Part shown: positions 1-13,295 of the stretch, one piece after another
Layout: every line of letters begins with the position of its first letter
Position numbering within the stretch: the stretch's first letter is position 1
Assembly (NCBI GenBank): GCA_963691705.1
Contig: OY829539.1
Span: forward strand, 46,323,656-46,387,655
Length of the DNA: 64,000 bases
Source: Viola odorata
Lineage: Eukaryota > Streptophyta > Magnoliopsida > Malpighiales > Violaceae
Reading direction: 5' to 3'
Notes under the pieces: model-generated
The model's input: only the letters and a program-made list of their open reading frames with translations
The model's database searches: none
What the model was told of the DNA's origin: nothing
Translations under genes and position numbers: made by a program

Positions 1-614
1 AAGAAAAAAATCTAGAAAAAATTTAAAATTTAAATATTAAAAAAATATGAATCTAAAAAATAACACATAAAAAAAGTATAAAAAAAGTTAATAAAAAATG
101 GAAACTAAAACTAAAAAAGAAAGGAACAGACTTTTTTTTCTACTTAAAATAATGCTAGTATGAAGAGATAAATATATAATTTAAGTAAAAAATTAGTTTT
201 TTTGGCATCAAAGAATCGCTCTCCCCACTCCTTAACCAAGTAAACACTTTCTCTCATTTTTTGGAAAGTCAAAGGGGTTAAGGAAAGTTGGATTCCAGGA
301 GGTGATTCCTTGTCGCAAGCAAACACAATAAAGTTCGAAATCTCAGATTCCCAAATCACTTTCCTCTCTACTTCCGCCAACCAAATGCACCCTAAACCGT
401 GCGAGTTTCCCACACTCGTTTATTAAAAGAGTCATTTTTTAAATAGATAGAAATCGACCCGTTTGACTCGACACACCTAAATTGATTATTAATATTATAA
501 CTAATTTTTTATAAAAAAATAAAAATAAATAATTGATGTAAATTGTACAAATGGGGTCGATAAAAAAAGAGAAAAAGATACTAACTACGTGAGAACAAAA
601 GTTTATTAAATGTT
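1..614. other. AT-rich intergenic DNA with a possible Harbinger-type MITE end
   Basis: AT-rich sequence with no supportable gene. The stretch ending at about 392 reads CCAAATGCACCC followed by TAA. That is the form of a right-hand terminus of a PIF/Harbinger (Tourist-like) MITE with its TAA target duplication. I did not find the matching left end, which may lie outside the window. A small minus-strand reading frame at 144-413 lies in this repeat-like DNA and has no recognisable domain, so I do not call it a gene. Confidence 0.35.
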
Positions 615-615
615 A

Positions 616-631
616 AAACCCTAAACCCTAG
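616..631 (+). promoter_or_regulatory. Double telo-box (AAACCCTA) upstream of the UTP21 gene
   Basis: Two head-to-tail AAACCCTA units form a telo-box about 100 bp upstream of the UTP21 start codon. In plants telo-boxes are enriched in promoters of ribosomal-protein and ribosome-biogenesis genes and are bound by Trb/Pur-alpha-type factors. Its position in front of a ribosome-biogenesis gene fits that rule. The motif is seen directly; its function here is inferred. Confidence 0.7.
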
Positions 632-729
632 TCTCCCACTTTCATAGACTGTCAATGTTGTGAAGAAGAAATTCAAAAACAGAAGAAAGAAAGAAGCAGG
701 ACAGTGCAAGAGCAGACAAAGAGTTCAAG

Positions 730-3700
730 ATGGGAATTTTCGAAGCATACAGAGCTATTGGGTACATAACAAGCAGAGTTCCGTTCTCGGTGCAGCGTTT
801 GGGTACTGAAACCTTCGTCACTGTAAGCATAGGGAAAGCTTTCCAGGTATACAACTGCGCCAAGCTCACTTTGGTCCTTATCAGTCCTCAATTACCGAGC
901 AAAATTCGAGCTCTCGCCTCCTTTCGTGAGCTTACTTTCGCTGCTTTCGGCAATCAAATTGCGGTTTTCAAGCGTGCCCACCGTGTTACCACCTGGACTG
1001 GACACTCTGCTAAAGTTAATGAGCTTCTCTTGTTTGGGGATCATATACTAAGCCTTGATGTTGATGGGAATATGATGCTGTGGGATTTTAAGAAACTTGC
1101 CACTGACCCAGTTGGAGAAATGATGTTGCTGGGCAATCAATTCACTCCTACTACAATAATGCATCCACATACCTACCTCAACAAAGTTCTTGTTGGCAGC
1201 CAGGAAGGATATTTACAGCTTTGGAATATTAGCACCAAGAAAATGCTTTTCGAGTTCAAGGGCTGGAATTCCTCTGTTACTGCTTGCGTGCCCTCTCCTG
1301 CACTTGATGTTGTTGCTGTTGGTTGTGCTAATGGCAGCATTCATGTCTATAATATTCGATATGATCAAGAGTTGGTTGCATTCAATCATTCAACTCGAGC
1401 ATCCGTCACCGCCTTGTCTTTCAGCACTGGTACCTTTGGTTCTTATTTGCTTTGCTTTCATACTCTTCCTTTATTGAATCTTATTTAATCATTTCTGTCT
1501 ACCTAGATGGACAACCGCTACTAGCATCCGGGGCTTCATCAGGTGTTATCAGCATATGGAATCTTGAGAAAAGAAGACTTCAATCAGTCATAAGAGAGGC
1601 TCATGATGCTTCAGTCATTTCTTTGCACTTTCTGGCAAATGAGCCTGTTCTTATGAGTGCATCAGCCGATAACTCAATTAAAGTAATACTATTCTGTTTC
1701 TGGCTTTTTGTTTGTCTCATCACTATTTTATGTTGTTTTCACTTATTTCGTTGATTAACTTAAACTTTATGTCACATCTATCTCTTCATGCTCTTAAATC
1801 AATTCTCCTGACTAACGAATTTGATAAGCTGCTTGAGATAATTCAAGCAAGAAAATAAGGTGCTGGCTTATGTCTCCTCCTGTGCTTGTTTAACCTCTCT
1901 GATAAATGAACTAAGGATTATTATATAACATTTGTCCTATTTCCTCATTATGTCAACTCTGTTGAGCTGTTATTGAATCTGAAACTGGATTTTTGGGACA
2001 TCAACTGCCATAATATATTTGTTTTGACAAATCTGTTAGCCAACAATTGAGTCCTGGATTATTGTTTTAACCTATCAACTCTGTAATAATAGTTAATTGT
2101 AGAATAGAACATGCAGTATATGATTGAATGTATGATATAAGGATAACTTTTTCAAAGTGTTGGTCCTAAACTCTTTTTCATTGTCCTTTAGATGAGCCAG
2201 AAATTCTGTTGTAAATGTTTTTCATTTTTATTTTGATGATGTTTTGCTTATTTCCTACATTTAAAGTGCATCTAATTTTGAGTCTTTTTTAGATGTGGAT
2301 TTTTGACACTACTGATGGAGATCCTCGTCTTTTACGCTTTCGGAGTGGACACAGTGCTCCTCCACTTTGCATAAGGTAGTAATACTTACGCATTGTAGTT
2401 CTCCTGACCTATTGATTTCTTCGTGGAATAAATATAAGCAAACATCTGTACTGCTCATTCAGAAAATCTTGTAGACTCCTTGACTTTGTGCTCTACTTTT
2501 AAGCATTGATCAGGCACTTGGTGTCCTAATTTTTTTATATGAATTTGCAATGGTTTTGGGTTCCTATTGGTTCTGCATGAATAATAGCAACTTCACTGCA
2601 AAAAAGAAAGTCATCCCTTAGCTATATCTACCTCAAGCTGTAGCTTTTTGTGAAGGGTTTGGTATTGAATTTTCTGGCATTTTTTGCATGAGTTGCATAC
2701 TTTGTCCTTCATCTTAAATGAATTCATCCTTGCACAGGTTCTATGCAAATGGTAGGCATATTTTATCTGCTGGTCAGGATCGCGCCTTTCGTCTTTTTTC
2801 TGTGATCCAGGTTTGGCATTCACTAGTTCTGAATTAAACTTGTTCTGCTGTATGGATATTTTCAAATATGTTTGCAAAGGTTCTCTTGCAAGTTGGAAAC
2901 CCTTTTTTGTCCCTTTGTAGCACTTCTATATTTCCCCGTTTCCCCTTTGTTATGTGATACTGGTCAACTCTATTGTCTGTGTGACTGTGTTGTATTGAAG
3001 AATGTGTAACTTTTACTCTAACCTCCACTTACCTGGCTGTGTTGGAAGGACAAATATATGCACAATATGTACTTTATATTGTGCATACAAATATGAAACT
3101 TGTGAGACTGATTTTCAGGGTAGTGATGATTATATCTACTATTCTGTCAGAGCAAGTGAAAATTAATGCGGCAAGTGGTTTGCTTTCTTTTTTCACCCTC
3201 ATGTTGAATTTATTTTCCCCCCTCACATGGCACATCAATACGTAAAGTGATGGGCAGGTTTTGCTTTACTCGTTAGATTGTGACTAGTAGCTTCATGGGT
3301 GGCACTTTACTTTTGTATGTTTTGTCCAGTCTTTCTAATACCTGTGTCTAGCAAGCTAACTTTGCTGGCATTCTAGAAATGTTTGGTATTTCTCCTGAAG
3401 CATTTGCGTATAAGATGTGCTCATGTGCTACTATTTTGATCTTTGTTATGGTCAAGATATATTTATAATAAATAATCTCTTCATGTATTCACTTTGTGAT
3501 CAGGAACAACAAAGTAGGGAGCTCTCTCAGCGTCATGTTTCTAAACGTGCCAAGAAACTCCGACTGAAGGTATGTTGTATGGCTGGTACCTTTCCATCCA
3601 ATGTTGCTCAATGAAATATCAGAGATGAATTTAACATTGCTGCTAGCTTGCATAAGTGAGGGTCATTGATTCACTCACTACAGTAAACAACTAGTGTATC

Positions 3701-6700
3701 TTCACTTGATAAATGTATACTATCTTTATTTGGTGAATGTTTTGAAATTTGCACTTGCTTGTTATGCTTATATGCTAATCCATGCAAGATTTTGATTAAA
3801 CTTCCTTATATGCTTGATTTCTTTGTTGATATGGTTCTTTTCTGTGAGTTCTTTTAGAAATTGGCTACTGAAATTGTTTTTACATTGAATTGCAGGAACA
3901 AGATCTGAAATTGAAGCCTGTTGTGGCATTTGATTGTGGTACGACATTTGCCTAGATCTCTTTTAAAACTTATTGCTATTCTCTATCCATAAATGTGGAT
4001 GCTTAGCATTGCTAGGATTTTTTTTCCTGAACATCACTATTCTAGGTTTGTGCTGAGTTTCTGGTATTTATCTTAACAGCTGTGGTGTAATTGTGCTATT
4101 TTGACTCTTTTTTTAAGGCATTTGCATGTTACTAATAAACTTGCTTTACTTCTTATGGCATCCATGATTTAAAGATGGGATATGATAACTTTCTCGTCAC
4201 CTGAAAACCATTAAATTTTCTTCCTATGTGCATGAACAGATCTACCTTCACTGGCTATGTTAGAATTCTATACCAATACCAATTTCGGATGCCTGTTTAA
4301 TGCTGAGTTGAACTCTTAGTTCCTCAGAAATTTAGGAGTAGTTCAAGAGCAAATCAAGGACGTAATGACATCAAAAATAACAGTTGACATTTGTTCTTCA
4401 TTACCTATATTTTGAAAATCAGTAATAAAACTCTTCCTTACTGTCAACTTATAAATCGTAAATTGAGGAATATGAAAATCTTTTTATATAGGAATGCCAT
4501 TCACGCTTAAATTGCTTCATTGATTTTTACTTATGGTGGGAGAGGCATTCTACTTGTACAGCTACCTACTAACTGTATATCACAGCACAATTTTCCTTTA
4601 TAAATCATCATTTGCATGCTTATAGCTGAACAGTTTTTCAAACTTTGTGTGTTTCCAGGTATTTAAGTTTGTTTGTGCACATATCTAACAAATTTTCAGC
4701 ATTCATGGTACATTTAGACAGTTCTTAGCCATAAAAGTTGTATCTTATTATTTAGGATATCTTTTGCATGCTTTTTGCCCATCCAACTTGTATCTTTTGA
4801 TCATTTGTTAAGCTTTTGTCCTAGTTTCGTCTTAAAAATTATTTGGAATAATCCTAAATCAAACCTCACCTTGGTCCTAACCTACAGTTGAATTTTTTCA
4901 TTGTCTTTATTTCATTGGGTGCAGTATTTTATTTTTCTCAAATGTGTAAAGTCGTCTATTTGGGTTTTGATTAGGAGATTGTACATTTTGCTGGATGAAG
5001 TCTCTTAACCTTTTTTTGTTTGCTGTTTCTAAACCGCTGTTATTTTGGTATTGTTGCTGTCAATTTTTTTTAGCTGATTTAATCTCTCATTCAAATTGTA
5101 GCTGAAATTAGGGCGCGTGATTGGTGCAATGTGGTTACATGTCATATGGACACTTCAGAAGCGTATGTGTGGAGGCTTCAAAATTTTGTTATTGGTGAGC
5201 ACATCCTGAGACCATGCCCAGAAAATCCCTCCCCTGTTAAGGTTAGAATAACAACATGTTAAATCCTCCTTAACTGGCCTGACTTGAAGTTTTCTGACGT
5301 GCCACTGAACCTTTTTCTTTTATCTTTCTCTTTATATCATGTCTGTCAGGACTATATATATTGTTTTTAAATTTCATTTAGCATTTTCCTGTATTGCATG
5401 TAAATTTCAATATTATTTGCAAGAAATATTTTTTTAATATTTATTTTATTCAATGAAACCATTATAATATTGAGAAATCCTGTATTTTCATACTTCCCTT
5501 TACTATCCATTGCCAAATGTTTTTTCACAACTGAAATTTGGAAACTCCAATGGAATGACTGATGTGGTGCAGATCACTTTTAGGAATTGCAGATGCTTTA
5601 TCTAGTTGCTTTTGCACATAGACCTTCACATAGAATTAAATTTTGAACAAGAGGCAGGAGTTGCAACTAGTCCTAAATTGTTGAGATGATTAGAGAAATT
5701 TTAGTTGGTCCTATAGCTGGATCTCATGAGAACTTATGCCTTTTTGATCATTGATTGTGGTCTTTGTGCAATCTTTTGGTATAATGACCTAATCTTCATT
5801 ATTGACAATTTTGTATTTTATCAGGCCTGCACCATCAGCTCTTGTGGCAATTTTGCTGTTCTCGGGACAGCCAGTGGTTATATAGAGAGATTCAATCTTC
5901 AATCAGGAATTAGCAGAGGCAGTTACATAGATGTGTCAGAAAGAGGAAGCTTTGCCCATGAGGGGGAAGTGGTTGGAGTTGCTTGTGATTCCACAAACAC
6001 ACTAATGATAAGTGCAGGATATCATGGAGATGTGAAGGTTTGTAACTTTAATTTGAGATTCTATCACTCTAAGTTGTGCTAACATGCATGCTATCTCTCA
6101 GCCTGTGGATTTGGAGATAATAGTTGTAGGATTGTGGCTTGGATTTGCTTTAGTGTGTAAAGTGAAAAACAGTAATTCATTTACTCTATAAGAACATGGT
6201 TTGCACGTCTCCCTATTGAGTGAAGTTCTTCAGGAAAAAAACATTGAAAAATGATGTCTCTTTGTATTACTAATTATAATGTTTGTCACTGGGGCACAAG
6301 AAAGCTGTTTTAATTAGAGTTAGATAAACAATGTATATACTCTGTTATCAATTACCATATTCATCAAGGCATAGAAGAGTTGAGGAAAGTCCTTGGTGAG
6401 CATTGGAGAAGAGTGTTTCAATTAATTATGAACATGAAAAATTATAGTTGTAAGGAGGCCGTCAGTAGTGTTTTGTTGGTTCAATATTTGCCTCAAGTCT
6501 ACATGTTTTTGCTTCAGTTATAGATGAACTGAGAATGCATATCTGGATGACAAGAAGTTTTAGTTTTGTACTACACCCTAATGTACAGCTTAAGAAGAAT
6601 TAGATGGAGACTATGCATTTTACAACTTTAGTTTCCTTTTGGAGAGAATGGTTGCCAGCTTGGATGGAGTGGAGCCAAAGCCACCTCATTCCCTTTGCTC

Positions 6701-9700
6701 CAAATCACTAGTCACTTACCTGTAAAACCCATCATTGCCTGGCTCAGGAACTCAGTCAAAAAGTAAATATCAGCGGAGTGCAACTCATCACTGTGTTGGT
6801 GTTGTTAGGGTAGACCATTTTGTGGTGTTTTATAGGAAGGTGTAGGGAAGGTGTAGGGAAGGTGTAGGGAAGGTAGTGTATGAGTGTGTTGTTGGGTCTA
6901 AGGAGGTCTGAGGGTGCAGGTGAAGGTGGTCTGTGACTCTGTTTGCCAACGTGGTATGGGAGAAAAAATGCTTCTTGGTGGAGGAGGTGGAAAATGTCTA
7001 CTTTCTTCTTGAGATAAAGTTAGGATAATGGTTTAGTTGGATTAATCAATCCCTTAAAATAATATTTTCTCCTGAAGTAAAAGTGGTACATGCATATTGA
7101 GTTCATTTCACCTCCTGAAGTAAAAGTGGCACAAGCATAATGTTTTATGGTCAATTTATAATGAAGCATGGATTTTGTTAGGTTTCTAATAAAACTTGTA
7201 GCATTTGTACTTTAAAAAAAAAAAATCTGTGGAGCATTGTTCTTTATCAAAAACGTTACGAAGGGCAAGATTGAAATCAAGTTGTCATTTTTATTTTATT
7301 TTATTTTCTCTCACTGTTATTTGTGTTGGCCTTGGGGTGGAATTGCTATCGTTATTGCAAGTTGAAAGATAATTGGAATATGATGAATTGTGTTCTGTGG
7401 TGGTGATGTAAATAACGAGGGAACGAGAAGAATCATAGAAATAGTTTCTCTCTCATATTTGCCCATCTTTTGTGATGTTGTCAGCAAGTTTTGTGTTGTG
7501 GTAGCCACCTTGCCCTGCTGCTGTCTGCCTTCATTAGGTTTTATATACTGACAGTAACACACAAGTTACAAGTTTTGGAAAAACCATCTAGCAGGGTAAA
7601 CAGTTGTAATTAATCTCCGTGCGTCATTTTCTTCTCTATTAATAATCAGCATTGTAGAGCATTGAAGCCAGATTTTTTCCAGAAATAACAGTGATTAACA
7701 ACTTGGACCTGATGCATTTTGGCTTTGCAAAATGTAATATTTAATTGTCCCATGAGTAGCCTGGTAGTTGACTCTAAATGCTTGGAAACTGCTTTTATTT
7801 TTTATGTTTTTTCAAACCGTTCTGCATATCTAGTTAGCCTGAGAATGAGATAGTGAGAGATATTGCTTGAAAATCATGTGCAAGAATGACTTGCCTTTTG
7901 ACCAAGTTTTGCTCGGAAGTTTTGTTCTTCTACCATTCATTTGTCGAGCATTCTCTGTGCAGGTTTGGAATTTCAAGCGTTGTGAGCTAAAATCAAGGTG
8001 GGAAGTTGGTTGTTCCCTGGTTAAGATTGTTTTCCATCGGCTTAATGGTACTTTTGTTTTGTAAAAATTTCAGTTAATTTCCTCTGTTATTGTTTTATAC
8101 TTCTTTCAATCAAATTCTGATCAAACTGGTTTGGCATTTGTCTCAGGCCTTCTGGCTGTTGTAGCAGATGATTTGGTCATCCGCTTATTTGACGTGGTGG
8201 CATTGAGGGTGGTTCGTAAGTTTGAGGGTCATACAGATCGTATAACTGATTTATGTTTTAGTGAGGATGGAAAGTGGCTTCTTTCATCCAGTATGGACGG
8301 GACTCTCAGAACTTGGGATGTCATATTAGCAAGGCAAATTGATGCAATACATATGGAATTGTCTATCACCGCATTGTCTCTTTCACCAAGTATGGATGTA
8401 CTGGCAACCACCCATGTTGACCAAAATGGAGTGTATTTGTGGTAAGTTTGTATTGAAAGCTTACCTTCTAATTGTTACCTAAAGCTTTTAGCCATTAGGT
8501 TACTGTTGCTTTTAATAATTTTAAAGAACTGGGATGCGTGAGTCTCTTACAGGGAGCAAGTAGAGGTTTTGGATGTCATTGGCAATATGCAGCTATTTGA
8601 ATCATGATTATTGCTTCTAAAAGTACAATCAATTTTCAAGGGAACAGCTTTACACTGTCTAGCCTGTAACATATTTTTTTTTGCTGGTAGTCAGTAACTA
8701 ACTTCATTTCTTTCACACCTAAGTTTGACATCGGAACCTTTTCAGGGTGAATCAATTTATGTTCTCTGGAGCTTCAAGTGTTGATTCTTATGCAAGTGGG
8801 AAAAAAATTATGAGTGTCAAATTGCCTTCTATATCTACAACAGAAGGCTCTAAGGCTGAGGAGGTTGATATGCCTATTCTGACGCTGTCACAATCTGAAG
8901 CTGCTTCTGTCTCTCAAATTTTCAATCAGCAAATTCCAGAACTTGTTACTCTCTCATTATTGCCGAAGAGCCAATGGCAGAGCTTGATAAACTTAGACAT
9001 AATAAAGGTTTCACTTCCCTCTTACTGCTTTTGCTCTCCCCTGCACCCATCTCGTCCCTCCCCTTCAAATAGTGTCTTTTTATTTTTATTTTTTTAATAG
9101 CTTCTGTCTGATTACATTCATGATGATTCTTGAAAGTCTTGTGTGATTTAGTTATGTACTCGTGTACTTATTATCTGTCTCCGTAAATCAACAACATACA
9201 GGTACGCAATAAACCAATAGAGCCCCCAAAGAAGCCAGAAAAGGCGCCTTTCTTCTTGCCTTCGGTTCCATCGCTTTCTGGAGATATATTATTCAAACCT
9301 AGTGAGCATGTCGATGAAAAAACAGATGCAAAAGATGAAGCAAATAATGATCTGAGGAGACTTGACGTGTCACCATCTAAATTTTTGCAACTTCTTCATG
9401 CATCTGCAGAGATGAGAAATTGTAAGCTGATTGGCTTTGTGCATAGTGTTTTACCACAGAGTTCTTTCATACTTGTTGTATGATGAGAGACATTAGTGGT
9501 CTTAACATTGTGTGATTACAATTTTGCAGTTTCCACATTTACTGAATACATCAAAGGTTTATCTCCTTCAAATTTGGATATGGAGCTTAGAATCCTTCAG
9601 ATAATAGATGAGGGTGATGAAGAAGAAATCGAAAGGAGGCCTGAGTTTGTTTCAATTGAACTGCTTCTTGATTACTTCATTCACGAGATCTGTTTCAGAA

Positions 9701-10158
9701 ACGATTTTGAATTTGTGCAAGCTGTGATACGGTTGTTTCTGAAGGTATGAATTCACTTCTTGGAGCATCTACAACTTTCTAGGAATTGTCTGATTCGCGT
9801 TTGTTTTTCCCTCTTGTGTAACTATGAAGAGAGCAGTAAGTCAAAATTCTATGAGGTTGAGAACTTAGAATTTGCTGTTCTACTCGTCTTTTTGATCTAA
9901 TTATGGAAAACTATTCGAAGTGAAACCAAAGGAAAGGGTAGTTTACGTTCCGTTGTATGTCATGCGAGGGTGAATTTCACACGACTCATTGATGTGTTTT
10001 TCTGGCAGATACATGGTGAAACAGTACGTTGCCAGCCGAAACTGCAGGATAAGGCTAGGAAGCTACTTGAAGCCCAATGTGGAGTTTGGGAAAGAGTGGA
10101 TAAGTTGTTTCAAACTTCTAGATGCTTGATCACTTTCCTCAGCAACTCACAGTTTTAA
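730..10158 (+). CDS. UTP21: U3 snoRNP-associated WD40 protein, UTP21/WDR36 family (14 exons)
   Basis: Homologue of yeast Utp21 and human WDR36, a UTP-B subunit of the small-subunit processome that acts in nucleolar 18S rRNA maturation. Exons: 730-1429, 1507-1682, 2293-2375, 2738-2810, 3504-3569, 3896-3938, 5102-5241, 5825-6037, 7963-8047, 8147-8441, 8746-9007, 9202-9421, 9530-9744, 10009-10158. They sum to 2721 nt, giving 906 residues, close to the usual family length of about 900. All introns are GT-AG. WD40 repeats fill residues 1-620, with repeat ends such as LQLWN, ISIWN and LRTWD. From about residue 640 the C-terminal Utp21-specific domain follows (FLPSVPSLSGDI, SPSNLDMELR). The ATG at 730 opens a conserved N-terminus (MGIFEAYRAIGYIT). 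Several introns exceed 1 kb. Recognition is from remembered family motifs. Confidence 0.93.
6836..6875 (+). repeat. 11-bp minisatellite in a UTP21 intron
   Basis: Three perfect units of GAAGGTGTAGG plus a partial fourth lie inside the 1.9-kb intron between exons 8 and 9. This is a simple tandem array with no sign of function. Nearby, at about 7071 and 7112, a short phrase around CCTGAAGTAAAAGTGG also occurs twice. Confidence 0.8.
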
Positions 10159-11316
10159 CTGTTAGAAGGGATATGGTGGAAAGAAGTATTGGAGTATTGG
10201 GACGAAAATGGAGCGAGATGGTGCAAAAGAAGCTTTGAGATTGAGTTGTCTGTAATTGTTTTTGTATCAGCAGGAATCTGTCCCTGCTGAGTCTCGATTG
10301 GGGTCAGTTTTGTATCGTTTTAATGAATGAACAAAAGAACCGTTTCTAAAAATGCTTTGAATCCTAGCAAAAAGAATCCGAGATCAGTTTTCTGTTTGTG
10401 CTGACCTTTTTTGGTTCTAAGAAATAAGAATCCGTTTTATTTTAACACTAGCGATTATAATCTGAATTATTCTAAAAATGGAGTGATAAAAATAATTCTA
10501 CAAAATAATAAGGATCCATTAATTAATCTATAAATTGCTTGAGTTTTATTAATAAAGCATCTTTTTTTCTTACTAATTTTTATAGGATAAGATTATGAAA
10601 GTATGGATGTAAATATTTAAATGTTGCAAAAGAAAAAGAAAAGAACGGAAAATTATCAACGGGAAAACCCATCGAAAGCTTGTCGCTATTTTTAGATTTT
10701 TATTCTCACAATTTAATTAGATTTGTATTTATTATACAAATGTATGAATATATAATTTAATTGTTTTTCATTTGTAATTAATATATTAATTAATTTTAAG
10801 TAAGAAATTACTAATTCTAAATTACATGTTTATTTAATTCTATATATGAGAGGTTTAGGTTACGGATATAGGGTTTAGGTTTAGGGTATGAGCTTTCGGA
10901 TTTAGGTATAAAAACTTATTTTCAAAATAATTAATATGTAACTATAAATGGAAACATTTAAATAATTAATGAAATTACTGATTAAGAAATTACATATGTT
11001 CTTAGTTATTATATATGAGGTTCGGTCAAGTTTAAGTATAGGGTATGGATTTCGGGTTTAGGATATAGGGTATGAGTATGGAGTACGAGTACAAGAGTTT
11101 TAAATTTAATTACTTGAATTAATAAAAACATTTAAATAATAATGAAATGTATAATTAAGAAATCACATGTACCTACGTTACAAAAAATACTAGCAAGGAA
11201 CTAATTTTTGCAGTGATATATTAATTACTTGTATAATTATATATGTAGTTTGAGGCTTGAGAATTTTATATATATATATATGGATTTTAGGTTTAGGGAC
11301 AGGTCATGAGTATTAA
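10159..11316. other. 3' UTR and AT-rich intergenic DNA with degenerate TTTAGGG-like stretches
   Basis: After the UTP21 stop comes a probable 3' UTR to about 10340, then AT-rich DNA. Between about 10830 and 11310 there are three loosely similar modules. Each is an AT-rich part followed by G-rich runs such as TATAGGGTTTAGG and GGGTTTAGGATATAGGG, resembling decayed plant telomere repeats or a diverged tandem duplication. No reading frame is supportable. Confidence 0.5.
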
Positions 11317-11843
11317 GGGTGTGTTTGGCGTTCCGGTTCTAGTCCTAAAAGTGTTGTGGGCAAAAATGTCGTGGGAAAAATACTTTTGCGCAAAGCAGTA
11401 TGCTGTTTGGTAAACATTTCTTAAAAGTGCTGTGGGAAACGAGAAATTATTTTTGGTGTTTGGTAAAACTATAAAAATGAAAGAGTTGGAGTATAAAACC
11501 CATATTTAAAAAATTAATAAAAATGAAAGAGTTGGAGTATAAAACCCATATTTAAAAAATTAATAAAAATAAAAAAAGTGGATCTATAATTACTTATTTT
11601 GAGATGGAGATTTTATTGTGATAGTTTTTAATTTATTTTGTTTATTATATAAAGTAAAAAAATAAAATTAAAATGAAAAAAAAAATAGGAGAGAGAGTGC
11701 CAAACCAAACCTCTTTTGAAAGCAGGGTTCGCTGCTGGAGCAAAAGGCTATAGTGGCTTTCCTTTGATTTTTCAAGGAATTAGGAAGCCACCTTTTCAAA
11801 AAGTTGGGTTTAGAAGGTGGTAGCTATGGGTGGCAAATGGGCA

Positions 11844-11921
11844 GGTATGAGTGAGTATGAGTAATGACTAAAAGGTATGGGTGGGTATGAGTGAGTATGA
11901 GTAATGACTAAAAGGTATGGG
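11844..11921 (+). repeat. Two-unit 40-bp tandem repeat in the hAT subterminal region
   Basis: A 40-bp unit containing GTATGAGTGAGTATGAG and AATGACTAAAAGGTATGGG is present twice, back to back, just inside the left end of the larger hAT element. Subterminal repeats of this kind are the usual transposase-binding regions of hAT elements; that role is inferred here. Confidence 0.8.
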
Positions 11922-11937
11922 TGGGTATAGGTATCAT

Positions 11938-12845
11938 TAGGGGTGTCAAAACGGGACCGCGGGACCGGTCCCGTCCCGGACCCGGCAGTCCCGTGATTAT
12001 TCGGGACGGGACCAGTCCCGGTCCCGACTCAAAATGGGACCAAAATTTGGTCCCAGTCCCGGCCCGTATAAGAATCCGGGACCACGGGACCAGACCCGGG
12101 AAAAATGGTCCCGGGAAAAAATTTCCTTTTTTTTCTTGGATTGGGCCGAAGCCCAACCCGTCTTCTCTTCTCTCCTCTTTTCTTTCTTCTTCCTCTGCAC
12201 CTTCGTTCTTTCTTTCTATTTTCCTTCTTCCCCTCTGCTCTCTTTTCTTTTCTTTCTTATTTATGTGATGGTTGTGCTCTCTTGAATCCCGGATCCAATC
12301 CCTCCACCAAATAAATTAAATCCCAATCCTCTCTACCAAATTAAATCCCAATCTCTCTTGCCAAATTGATCCCCAAACAGCCCCGATCCAAATTAAATCA
12401 ATCCCAATTAACCAAACTCAAATTCAATTAAAATCAGCCCCGAAACAGCAGTACCAACCTAACCCGAATTTTCGGATTGAGGAGAAGAAAGGAGGAGAAA
12501 GGTTTTGGTGGTAGCCGCCGGCGGCTGTGAGGAGAGGGAAGAGATGAGTTGTGTCTTGTATAGGGTTGGGGCTGGGCAATTTATTTGTTAGGTGGGCTTG
12601 GCCAATAGGCCGGCCCATTAGAGAGAAGGGAGAAGAAGATGGGCTGATGGGTGGTTAGGGTTTTTCATTTAGCCGGGTCCAGTCCCGGTCCCGACCCGGT
12701 CCCGACCCGGCAGTCCCGTTACTATTCGGGACTGGTCCCGTCCCGGTCCCGACCCAAAATGGGACCAAAAATTGGTCCCAGTCCCGGCCCGAGACCCCGG
12801 GTCCGGGACGGGTCTACGGGACCGGGTCCCGTTTTGACACCCCTA
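11938..12845. mobile_element. Foldback hAT MITE with GGGACC/GGTCCC-rich arms
   Basis: The 8-bp duplication GGTATCAT occurs at 11930-11937 and 12846-12853. The termini TAGGGGTGTCAAAACGGGAC and GTCCCGTTTTGACACCCCTA are perfect inverted repeats. About 180 bp at each end is dense in CGGGACCGGTCCCG-type palindromes and far more GC-rich than the surroundings. The interior of roughly 0.5 kb carries a pyrimidine-rich tract and no coding frame of note; frames through the arms are by-products of the repeats. The element sits within the larger hAT element, so it is younger. Confidence 0.85.
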
Positions 12846-13079
12846 GGTATCATACCCATTTATTACCCATATAATTTTTTAAATGAGTACTCATACCTAT
12901 TTATACTCATTTAAATCATACCCACTCATTTATACACATTTACACCCATTTAAATTATAATCACTCCATAAATATAATTTTTTATTAAGTAAGATTAAAA
13001 ATACTATGTTTGACCAAAAAAATGTAGATTTTAACAAAGTTTGACTATGTGACTCGATTTTGACTGTGTATGATGATTT

Positions 13080-13295
13080 TATCGTTTAGGTTCGGGTTTG
13101 GCCATTTAGGCTTGAGTTTGACCATTTAGACTCTGGTTTGATCATTTTGGCTCGGGTTTGATCATTTAAGCTCGAATTTGACCATTTAGGCTTGGGTTTG
13201 ACCATTTAGGCTCGGGTTTTATCGTTTAGGCTCGGGTTTGACTATTTAGGGTTGAGTTTAACCATTTAGACTCGAGTTTAACCGTTTAGTAATAG
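13080..13295 (+). repeat. Degenerate tandem array of about 21 bp
   Basis: About ten imperfect units of the form GGCTCGGGTTTGACCATTTA follow one another, with substitutions (ATC/ACC, CTCG/CTTG/ACTC) but constant spacing. The array lies inside the larger hAT element. It has no coding frame. Confidence 0.75.

Noticed and set aside
144..413. 89-codon minus-strand frame at the window start
   Set aside because: Overlaps a Harbinger-type terminus and has no domain; most likely repeat DNA.
7317..7562. 81-codon minus-strand frame in UTP21 intron 8
   Set aside because: No recognisable domain; the intron is bounded by well-supported UTP21 exons.
11908..12914. Several overlapping frames of 64-115 codons
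   Set aside because: They are produced by the repetitive GGGACC/GGTCCC arms and pyrimidine tracts of the hAT MITE on both strands; composition is not protein-like.
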